This document shows, piece by piece, positions 26,699-32,703 of a DNA stretch of 32,703 nucleotides. The position numbers and the translations under genes were made by a program. This DNA is from an uncultured delta proteobacterium. Its GTDB lineage: Bacteria; Desulfobacterota; Desulfobulbia; Desulfobulbales; Desulfocapsaceae. The notes under the pieces are model-generated. The model had not been told where the DNA came from, did no database searches, and saw nothing but the letters and a program-made list of their open reading frames with translations. The DNA lies in NCBI GenBank assembly GCA_903901335.1, contig CAIUQR010000128.1, positions 1 through 32,703 on the forward strand, in the 5' to 3' direction. Each line of letters starts with the position of its first letter. Position 1 is the first letter of the stretch.

Positions 26699-27481
26699 AT
26701 GGAGAAATTGAAGCTGAAGATGGATTCCAACACAATTGATGGTCAACATAAGGTACTATTTGATTTAATTAAGAATCTCATCACCTCGATAAAGGTTGGT
26801 GCAGATTTTAGAGTCCTGGATACAATGCTTAACGTTCTGCTGGATCATGCCTTTCAGCACTTTCAGAATGAGGAGGTGTGCTTCATCAAGGGACCTGATT
26901 ACAACCAGCTTTGCCTGAAACATTATGCGATGATAAAGCAACTCCACGGTTTTATTTCTGATTTCAGGAAAAAAATGAAGGCTGGGGACAGAGATCCCTC
27001 AACCTTTTTTGCAAGTTGGTTTCAAGAACATATCAAGCACCATAGCAGGCAGCTTCCTGTTCCTGATACTCTCAAGTTAAGCTTAATGAAGGAATCAGAT
27101 CAGATCGACGATGAAATTAAGCCCGAATTCAAAGAAAAACGGCGTCACAGAAGGGTCCACTATAAAGATGTTGTCGAGGGGAAGCTCAATGTGCATTGTT
27201 ATAATGTCACTCAGAGGAAAAATGGAACTGCAATGATTGTGGATATGAGTACCAGCGGATTATTGTTGATGACCTCCAGTGATGTTTATGAAATCGATGA
27301 TCTACTGATAATCACAGGAACCATCGGAACCAACTTCATAATGAAGGAAAACGCAAGGGTAAGAAGGGCGGATATTCAAATATATGGTGTTGAATTTGTA
27401 TCCCCGTCTCTAAAGACAAAAGAATTTTTCACAAAAATTTATGGGGCGGCTTACATGCGACACGTCCCCCGCCTGCCTTGA
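26699..27481 (+). CDS. hemerythrin-like domain fused to PilZ domain
   Basis: This 260-aa soluble protein joins a four-helix hemerythrin-like domain (residues ~1-125) to a PilZ domain (~145-255). Hemerythrin marks are IDGQHKVLFDLI (His17), HFQNEE (His54, Glu58), H75/H83, and WFQEHIKHH near 110-118. Two usual di-iron ligand positions look altered: the HxxxH pair is not properly spaced (H75, H83), and the Asp five residues after the HI motif appears to be Ser. The PilZ part has RRHRRV (RxxxR) and DMSTSG (DxSxxG), both intact. It may couple oxygen or redox state to c-di-GMP responses, which is inference. The start at 26699 is the first ATG and lacks a strong ribosome-binding site. A divergent sigma factor lies downstream. 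Confidence 0.85.
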   Translation: MEKLKLKMDSNTIDGQHKVLFDLIKNLITSIKVGADFRVLDTMLNVLLDHAFQHFQNEEVCFIKGPDYNQLCLKHYAMIKQLHGFISDFRKKMKAGDRDPSTFFASWFQEHIKHHSRQLPVPDTLKLSLMKESDQIDDEIKPEFKEKRRHRRVHYKDVVEGKLNVHCYNVTQRKNGTAMIVDMSTSGLLLMTSSDVYEIDDLLIITGTIGTNFIMKENARVRRADIQIYGVEFVSPSLKTKEFFTKIYGAAYMRHVPRLP

Positions 27482-27702
27482 CTAAAAATAGAGAAAGCAG
27501 GCTCCCTTTTAAAAAAATACAATCCAAATCGATATGTATATCTGTAATCGCCGGTAACAGCATACTCTCATTCGGATTCCTCCCGCAAAGAACTCTCCAG
27601 CGGGTAGGCTCCACGAACACCTCAAGAAGTGTTAGTTTGTTTTTATATTTACAGTTGAAGTACGGCTTAAACAGGTTGCCTTGTTATAAACAAGAAACGA
27701 AC

Positions 27703-29034
27703 ATGAATGCTAATAAGAAAAAGTCGTCATCGAAAGGTATTCGTACTTCCCCGGAAATAATTGATTTACTCGCCACTTCCCCTTCAACCGATTCATTTTT
27801 TGATCGAGTTCGTGCTTTGGAGCTAAGTCCTGATTTGGTACAGAAGATATCACGTCAGGACAACTTGCTGGCCGGCAGCACTTTCTTCCGAGGATCTGAT
27901 GTGTTAACACTACATGACGAAAGAGAACTTTCGTCAGAGGTTCTCCGGTATCGGCATCGTTTCGCGGAACAGCTGCTTTGTGCACAAAAATTCAGGCAAG
28001 CTGCACTGACAGTAATCCAGAACATCTATCTGTTTAATAATCGTAAAATATTTTTTGGCACCACAGCTTCGTCAACCGAAGATGAACGACAGGAAGCCTT
28101 GCGGCTCTTCAGTGAAAACCCATGTAGAACATCACTCCCACTGATAAACACCTTCCAACATCTGATCATTGCCAGAATATGGAACCTACTTGTTAGTCAG
28201 TCTTCATCTGAGTTGAGGCTTTGCGATCAGGATTTCTTAGCCCTGCATAATACGGTCGAAAAACTTAATACTCTCCGCAATATATACATGTTGCTGACTA
28301 CGGGGCTAGTTAGAAGATTAGCTGGGAAGACAAACGCCCTCTATAAAGAATCTATAACTTACAAAGACGCAGTGCAGATAGGTAAAATCGGCATAGCCCG
28401 GGCTGCCTATCGGTATCATCCATCGTGTGGAGTGCGTTTCTCGACCTACGCTGCAAACTGGGTTTTCAGAGAAATCCAACGTCAAGCGTTGGGTGGACGG
28501 CTCATACGTATCTCCACTAACATCGTGGAACGCTATTGCAAAGCGGCAAAGGAGGAAGAACCGGAAAATTTAAACAAGTATTCGACCATCATTGGAAACT
28601 CAACCACAATAGGATGTGAACGGATTGATGAATACCAAGTTGTTGCATCATCTGAGCTTTCATCGTCGGAGGCATCCCCTGAAAGAGAGTTTGAAGCGGC
28701 TCAACTTCGAGATATTCTACCTCAAATCATCGGTCGCGTACTTTCTGAAAAAAGCGGTGATATTATCAGGCGTCGATTTGGACTCCCCCCTTACCAGGGG
28801 AAGGAACAGTCAGTAATTTCAATCTGTGAAGTATATGGAGTCACCCGGGGAAGCATTTACCAGCTTGAAAAGACTGCTTTAAAAAAGCTAGATAGACATT
28901 TACGTCACTTCATCGGATTCCCCTGGCCTTCGAAAGATACGAAGCAGGATCCCAGAGAAAATTCCGATCTAACCAGAGTATGGCGCGATGAGACGACAGA
29001 TAGGGTTTTCAAAGCAGATTATGCTCAGGAATAA
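27703..29034 (+). CDS. divergent RNA polymerase sigma-70 family factor
   Basis: This 443-aa sigma factor (from the ATG at 27703) directs RNA polymerase to a subset of promoters. A weak region 1.2-like segment (LTLHDERELSSEVL) comes first, followed by a ~100-residue insert. Region 2.1-2.4 reads LRNIYMLLTTGLVRRLAGK, KDAVQIGKIGIARAAYRY, then VRFSTYAANWVFREIQRQ. A region 3 start is RLIRISTNIVERY. Region 4 has DIIRRRFGLPP and the helix-turn-helix VYGVTRGSIYQLEKTALKKL. The -10-contact WW pair is changed to NW. The frame is open back to a TTG at 27478 that overlaps the previous stop, but those 75 residues look non-native, so the ATG with AAGAAA upstream is preferred. It is clearly related to RpoD/RpoS-type factors but not assignable to either. 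Confidence 0.85.
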   Translation: MNANKKKSSSKGIRTSPEIIDLLATSPSTDSFFDRVRALELSPDLVQKISRQDNLLAGSTFFRGSDVLTLHDERELSSEVLRYRHRFAEQLLCAQKFRQAALTVIQNIYLFNNRKIFFGTTASSTEDERQEALRLFSENPCRTSLPLINTFQHLIIARIWNLLVSQSSSELRLCDQDFLALHNTVEKLNTLRNIYMLLTTGLVRRLAGKTNALYKESITYKDAVQIGKIGIARAAYRYHPSCGVRFSTYAANWVFREIQRQALGGRLIRISTNIVERYCKAAKEEEPENLNKYSTIIGNSTTIGCERIDEYQVVASSELSSSEASPEREFEAAQLRDILPQIIGRVLSEKSGDIIRRRFGLPPYQGKEQSVISICEVYGVTRGSIYQLEKTALKKLDRHLRHFIGFPWPSKDTKQDPRENSDLTRVWRDETTDRVFKADYAQE

Positions 29035-29062
29035 GAGGATGAGCATAATCTGCACTGTTTTT
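29014..29062 (+). terminator. intrinsic terminator overlapping the end of the sigma-factor gene
   Basis: A perfect 14-bp stem, GCAGATTATGCTCA (29014-29027) with TGAGCATAATCTGC (29040-29053), has a 12-base loop containing the sigma-factor stop codon. It is followed three bases later by GTTTTTATG. It probably ends the sigma-factor transcript and keeps the next receiver fragment from being read through. Confidence 0.72.
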
Positions 29063-29362
29063 ATGGGCTTTGCCACCTTCAAAAACAAACCTGATCCATT
29101 TGATCTGGTGATTACATACCAGCCCATGCCTGAAATGACCGGAGTTGATTTAGCCCGGAGTATGCTGCGGATTCGACCGGAATTGCCAATTATTGTCTGC
29201 ACGGGTTACAGCAGCCAGGTTTCGAGAGAGAATGCTGAATTTTATGGAATCAAAGGATTTGCCTTGAAACCTCTGGCCAGGAAAGATTTAGCTGCCTTGC
29301 TCCGGAAGGTACTTGATGATGGGAACGTTACTTGTAAAGGTACAACCCGTTTTTTATATTGA
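29039..29362 (+). pseudogene. orphan receiver-domain fragment (copy B) with phospho-acceptor Asp changed to Tyr
   Basis: A 107-aa frame from the ATG at 29039 gives FATFKNKPDPFDLVITYQPM, then PEMTGVDLARSMLRIRPELP, TGYSSQVSRENAEFYGIKGF and ALKPLARKDLAALLRKVLDD. This equals the C-terminal ~95 residues of the receiver of the 1219-aa kinase ([20 protein letters not shown]). The phospho-accepting Asp is Tyr here, and the N-terminal acidic pair is missing. AAGAGG sits immediately against the ATG, with no spacing, and the start lies inside the terminator hairpin of the sigma-factor gene, so translation is unlikely. With copy A it shows that this receiver tail has been duplicated at least twice in the locus. 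Confidence 0.7.
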
Positions 29363-29392
29363 AAAGATAAACACTTAATAAAGGAAATTGCA

Positions 29393-30310
29393 ATGTCATC
29401 CTCTATTGACGAAGCAGCGCAGCGAACAAGCCTTTCGATGTCGAATCAGATGGAGATGCTCATTTTCAGCCTGACTGATAACCAGCTCTACGGCATAAAT
29501 GTTTTTAAGATTATCGAGATTATAGAATGTCCGAAAAAAATCGACAGTATACCTCACTCTCACCCGTCGATTAAAGGCGTTGTCGACTTCCGAGGAAAGG
29601 CTATTTCCGCCTTGGACCTTTCCCTCGCAGTTGGCCTTGCCGGCAAGAACTTCAATGACGAACCGGCGTATCTCATCATCTGTGAATACAACCGGCAACT
29701 GACCGCCTTCATAATTGAATCTCCCGAAAAATTAATGACCAGAAGCTGGGGCGACATCCACAAGCCGAAGGGGATTAATGCAAAATCTCTGGTGGCGATT
29801 GCCTATACTGATGAGAATGAGGCCGTCATGCTGCTGGACATAGAAACAATACTGAACGATGTTGTCGGACTGGATCAGGGAATGGAGGAGCCCTCCCTCT
29901 GCCGCGACAATCTGGACTGGTCCTCACTCCGTATCCTGCTGGTGGATGATTCACGTTCAGCCTTGCTCCTGCTCCAATCACTCCTCGATAAACTGGGATG
30001 CAGACATATATCTATGCAATCTGCAGCTCAGGCACTTGACTTCCTTAACAATAGCGCACAGGAAAGTTCACCTCTGGTCGACATGGTCATCTCTGACATC
30101 GAAATGCCGGGCATGGATGGTTTCACCCTGGTTCGAACAATAAGGGAAAACCCTGCCTTTCGTGACCTCAAGATCATGCTGCATAGCTCAATGAGCAACC
30201 CGACAAACCAGATAAAAGCCACACAGGTCGGCGCCAACGATTTTGTGGCAAAGTTTGATCCGATATTTCTTTCAGAACGCATCGCCACGCTATGCGGCTT
30301 GATATCATGA
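29393..30310 (+). CDS. cheV: chemotaxis protein CheV (CheW-REC)
   Basis: This 305-aa cytoplasmic scaffold links chemoreceptors to CheA, with its activity tuned by phosphorylation. The N-terminal CheW-like domain (~20-165) shows LIFSLTDNQLYGINVFKIIE, then IKGVVDFRGKAISALDLS and VAIAYTDENEAVMLLDIE. The receiver (~178-303) has the acidic pair in LLVDDSRSA, phospho-acceptor Asp235 (VISDIEMPGMDG) and a Lys in FVAKFDP. AAAGGA precedes the ATG at good spacing. It is the only intact soluble chemotaxis gene in the window. Together with the receptor at 23575 and the CheA relic it indicates a former chemosensory cluster, while a working CheA must be encoded elsewhere. Confidence 0.94.
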   Translation: MSSSIDEAAQRTSLSMSNQMEMLIFSLTDNQLYGINVFKIIEIIECPKKIDSIPHSHPSIKGVVDFRGKAISALDLSLAVGLAGKNFNDEPAYLIICEYNRQLTAFIIESPEKLMTRSWGDIHKPKGINAKSLVAIAYTDENEAVMLLDIETILNDVVGLDQGMEEPSLCRDNLDWSSLRILLVDDSRSALLLLQSLLDKLGCRHISMQSAAQALDFLNNSAQESSPLVDMVISDIEMPGMDGFTLVRTIRENPAFRDLKIMLHSSMSNPTNQIKATQVGANDFVAKFDPIFLSERIATLCGLIS

Positions 30311-30409
30311 CCTCCGAGGAGGTGCGGCGTCTACCCGGAATGGGCGGGACATGGTCATGGGAAAATTTTGTGGACTCTTGCAAAGAGCACTTTCAAATGG
30401 TTATTGCCG

Positions 30410-31483
30410 ATGAATCTGTATAAGAAACGAAGACCTATAAATATTTCAGAAGCCAGGATACTCGCAGTCGATGATGAGCAGGCTTTATGCGATTTAATAG
30501 CGAGGTGGCTAGAAAAGGAAGGGATTTTGTGCGAAAGAGCATATTGCGTCGATGATGCGATTTCTTTAATGGAACACACCCACTACGACTTGGTTATTTC
30601 AGATATTATGATGCCGGGAAAAACTGGGATCGAATTTTTAAGTGTTGTCAGTGAGAGATTTCCAGCAACTGCGATGATAATGGCAACCGCTGTAGATAGC
30701 AGAGAAACAGCGGTGTTGACTTTAGAAAAAGGTGCCTTTGGATATATAATTAAACCATTTTCGAGAAATGAATTTGTAATAAATATTCTTAACGCTCTCG
30801 AGCGTCGTCGTGTAATTTTGGAGCATGAGAATTATGAGAGGTACCTCGAACAGGTAGTTCGAGAGAGGACGGAAGATATCAGAAATAGAGAAGAACAGAT
30901 AGCCCTTCGTCTCATTTCAGCTTCCGGCTACCGAGATGAGGAAACAGGACAACATATTAAAAGGATAGGACTTTACGGAGCAGCATTGGCAAAAAAATTA
31001 GAGTGGAGCCAAGAAGAAATCGACTATATGCGTGTTGCAGGACCAATGCATGATGTCGGCAAAATCGGTATCCCTGATGAGATCTTACGAAAACCGGGAA
31101 AACTTTCCTCGGAAGAGTTTGAGGTCATAAAACAGCATCCGCAAATAGGTGCCCGCATTCTGGAAGACTCCAGCATACCTCTCCTCAAGATGGCTCATGA
31201 CATAGCCCTTTATCATCATGAAAAATGGGATGGTTCAGGATACCCTTTTGGCCTTATCAAGGACGAGATTCCCGAATCAGCACAAATAGTTGCAGTAGTG
31301 GATGTATATGATGCACTGAGCAATAACAGGGTTTATAGAGCAGCTTTGCCGGAAGAAAAAGTGCTTTCGATCATGAAAGAAGTAAAAGGCTCACATTTTA
31401 ATCCGCATATATTTGAATCTTTTCTCGAAGTCCTACCGGCTTTCCGAGCGATACTGAAGGAACATATTGATACAATAGACTAA
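30410..31483 (+). CDS. response regulator c-di-GMP phosphodiesterase (REC-HD-GYP)
   Basis: This 357-aa cytoplasmic enzyme (from the ATG at 30410) should hydrolyse c-di-GMP. The receiver has ILAVDDEQALC, phospho-acceptor Asp65 (VISDIMMPGKTG) and the conserved Lys in YIIKPF. A helical linker (YLEQVVRERTEDIRNREEQ) leads to an HD-GYP domain: TGQHIKRI, the HD pair at 214-215 (HDVGKIGIPD), HHEKWDGSGYP with GYP at 277-279, and VVDVYDALSN. All catalytic signatures are intact. The frame extends upstream to a TTG at 30368, and no strong ribosome-binding site marks either start. The gene follows cheV by 99 bp. It opposes the diguanylate cyclase at 11669, so the locus carries both a c-di-GMP maker and a degrader. 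Confidence 0.93.
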   Translation: MNLYKKRRPINISEARILAVDDEQALCDLIARWLEKEGILCERAYCVDDAISLMEHTHYDLVISDIMMPGKTGIEFLSVVSERFPATAMIMATAVDSRETAVLTLEKGAFGYIIKPFSRNEFVINILNALERRRVILEHENYERYLEQVVRERTEDIRNREEQIALRLISASGYRDEETGQHIKRIGLYGAALAKKLEWSQEEIDYMRVAGPMHDVGKIGIPDEILRKPGKLSSEEFEVIKQHPQIGARILEDSSIPLLKMAHDIALYHHEKWDGSGYPFGLIKDEIPESAQIVAVVDVYDALSNNRVYRAALPEEKVLSIMKEVKGSHFNPHIFESFLEVLPAFRAILKEHIDTID

Positions 31484-31594
31484 TTTTTTTACTGAGTATA
31501 CTTAGCGTGCGAACCGTGAAAAGCGTTAATATTGCCATTTCTAAGATAGATTTATAATATAAATTCAATAAGTTAATGTTTCTACTATTGCCCT

Positions 31595-31621
31595 AAGGGG
31601 CGAGGATTACCCCCGCCCCTT
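31595..31621. terminator. GC-rich hairpin between the HD-GYP gene and the integrase
   Basis: AAGGGGCG (31595-31602) pairs with CGCCCCTT (31614-31621), extended by GG/CC after one mismatch. It sits in the convergent gap, ten bases from the integrase stop. No T-run follows in either direction, so termination is plausible only from position and stability. Confidence 0.45.
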
Positions 31622-31630
31622 CAGGTCGAT

Positions 31631-32468
31631 CTACCCGTAAAGAGTCTCTATCCATCTGATCGCTTCAGAATCGTTCACTTTGCCAAGGTACCTTTGAGTG
31701 GTCGAAAGGTCAGCATGCCGCAAAATGACCTTACTGACAATTTCTATTGGTGTTCCTGATCTCGATGCATACGTTGCCGCATGTCGACGCAGGTCATGAG
31801 GACGAAGCTCGATATTGACCAGATTTCCGGATTTTTTGACCATAGACCATGCGGCGACATAGGAAATGGGGAAAATTCGGTCACTGTTGCCTTTTTTATG
31901 AGCTTTTACATAGTCGGTTAACCTTACCAATAATTTTCGTGGAACATAAACTGCTTCTCCAACTCGACCACTTTTCGGGCTTTTAATGGCCAGGGTCCTC
32001 TCCTGGATATCGCCTGGAGTGAGATTCAATACTTCACCGACTCTCATACCACCCCGGGCCATGAGTTCCAGCATGAGCCTGTTCCGGATGTTCATGGTCC
32101 GGAAAATGATCTCGTCAATGGTTTCCTTGTCAACAATATTCCACTGAATAGCCTGAGGGCGTTTGAATATCTTCCTGACAACAGAACTGTTGCAGGGATT
32201 GGAGAGGGCAGGAAGCCCTGTATTAATGATGAAATTGTAGAAAGATGCGAGTACTGAGTACCGGTTTCTCTTTGTTGCCTGTTTGTTGTCTTTGGTCAGA
32301 GAAAGAAGGAATTCCAACACCTCTTCCTGTGGTATACTGGCTAAATCCCGATCACCAAATCGGGCAATGAAACGGGAAAGGACGAACTCACAGGTTTTGA
32401 CGGTATTTTTTTTTGGAGTTGGCCCGGTGATACTGCAGATGGAAATCGACTGCCTGTGATACTTTCAT
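31631..32468 (-). CDS. tyrosine recombinase/integrase, frame broken by one base in an A9 run
   Basis: The main frame (31631-32320 and further upstream without a start) carries the catalytic residues of tyrosine recombinases: Arg in RGGMRVGEVLNL, Lys in IKSPKSGR, HxxR in RPHDLRRHAATYAS, His in ILRHADLS, and Tyr in TTQRYLG. The natural start is the ATG at 32468, with AGGAGG six bases upstream, giving MKVSQAVDFHLQYHRANSKK. That frame ends in a stop soon after a run of nine A's on the coding strand (32406-32414). With eight A's it would join NTVKTCEFVLSRFIARFGDR and the rest, making a standard ~278-aa integrase with an N-terminal SAM-like DNA-binding domain. This may be a real mutation, slippage-controlled expression or a sequencing error. 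The last 18 residues match the relic at 5598. Confidence 0.85.
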
Positions 32469-32562
32469 GATACACCTCCTGTTGAATTGAGAAAAGCCGG
32501 AATTGCCTACAGGTTATGATACCATAAAAATGCAGGATTGGTGATCACTGGCGGTGATGAGC

Positions 32563-32577
32563 ACTCAGGATAAGGTC
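32563..32577 (+). repeat. 15-bp direct repeat, right copy (partner at 6464-6478)
   Basis: ACTCAGGATAAGGTC matches 6464-6478 exactly, in the same orientation. It lies 95 bp upstream of the integrase start, a usual place for an attachment site, and overlaps the stop of a partial minus-strand frame. Flanking bases do not extend the match. Confidence 0.4.
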
Positions 32578-32701
32578 ATGTTGACCATCCTATCATGATC
32601 TTAGGATTGCCAGTGTACATCTTCCTCTGTGATGCTTCCCGTGCAGTTCTAAGATCGTCAGTAGTCTCATCTTGAAACGTTGGTAGAATATTCAGATCTT
32701 C
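32576..32701 (-). CDS. partial open frame at the right edge, unknown
   Basis: A minus-strand frame enters from beyond the window and runs 41 codons to a TGA at 32576-32578. It reads EDLNILPTFQDETTDDLRTA and then REASQRKMYTGNPKIMIGW. The composition (charged, helix-forming, no internal stop) looks coding, but I do not recognise the family. It ends 107 bp upstream of the integrase start on the same strand, so it could be a neighbouring gene of the same element. Confidence 0.35.
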   Translation of the reverse strand, partial: EDLNILPTFQDETTDDLRTAREASQRKMYTGNPKIMIGWST

Positions 32702-32703
32702 GA

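Noticed and set aside
27478..27702. 75-codon N-terminal extension of the sigma factor starting at TTG
   Set aside because: The extension overlaps the preceding stop, looks unlike sigma region 1, and an ATG follows at 27703.
30310..30323. Palindrome ACCTCCGAGGAGGT at the cheV stop
   Set aside because: It has no T-run for termination and lies too far from any start to act clearly as a ribosome-binding site.

Overview
The window reads as a piece of chromosome from a Gram-negative, signalling-rich bacterium, most plausibly one of the Desulfobacterota (old Deltaproteobacteria). That placement is an inference. It rests on an AmpG-type muropeptide permease, Cys-rich PilZ proteins, large multi-PAS hybrid histidine kinases with AHHFNN-type H-boxes, and a Memo/AmrB protein. 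No taxonomic marker was available to test it.

Left flank (1-5132). The window opens with the last ~43 codons of an IS1595/ISXO2-like transposase. A Cys-rich PilZ protein faces ampG. cysS (cysteinyl-tRNA synthetase) and amrB form a tight two-gene unit. A tRNA-Gln(CTG) follows with a clear promoter and a perfect 13-bp terminator hairpin. This part looks like ordinary core genome.

Decayed junction (5133-6501). Directly behind the tRNA lie about 1.4 kb of mostly non-coding DNA. They hold a two-copy palindromic repeat, a well-initiated 53-aa small gene, and a fossil of a tyrosine-recombinase C-terminus. The fossil's last 18 residues closely match those of the integrase at the far right of the window.

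Signalling block on the minus strand (6502-25239). In transcription order it encodes a methyl-accepting chemotaxis protein; a PAS/GAF hybrid kinase broken in two by a deletion inside a PAS domain; a dCache-PAS-GAF-PAS hybrid kinase; a PhnD-like-sensor hybrid kinase with two receiver domains and an Hpt domain; a REC-GGDEF diguanylate cyclase; a PilZ protein; a Leu/Ile/Val-type periplasmic binding protein; and a hybrid kinase whose start overlaps the binding-protein stop. A frameshifted relic of the CheW-like C-terminal domain of CheA sits just upstream of the chemoreceptor.

Right block on the plus strand (26323-31483). It holds two orphan receiver-domain tails, both paralogous to the C-terminus of the 1219-aa kinase and one with its phospho-acceptor Asp changed to Tyr. 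Between and beyond them are a hemerythrin-PilZ fusion, a divergent sigma-70 factor, CheV, and a REC-HD-GYP phosphodiesterase. A tyrosine recombinase on the minus strand (31631-32468) closes the block; its frame is broken by one base in an A9 run.

How it fits together. Periplasmic and redox sensing (binding proteins, dCache, GAF, hemerythrin) feeds phosphorelays, a c-di-GMP writer, a c-di-GMP eraser, three PilZ readers, and chemotaxis adaptors. The likely output is motility versus surface attachment. Gene fossils, repeats and a tRNA-side integrase relic mark the region as accessory, repeatedly rearranged DNA.
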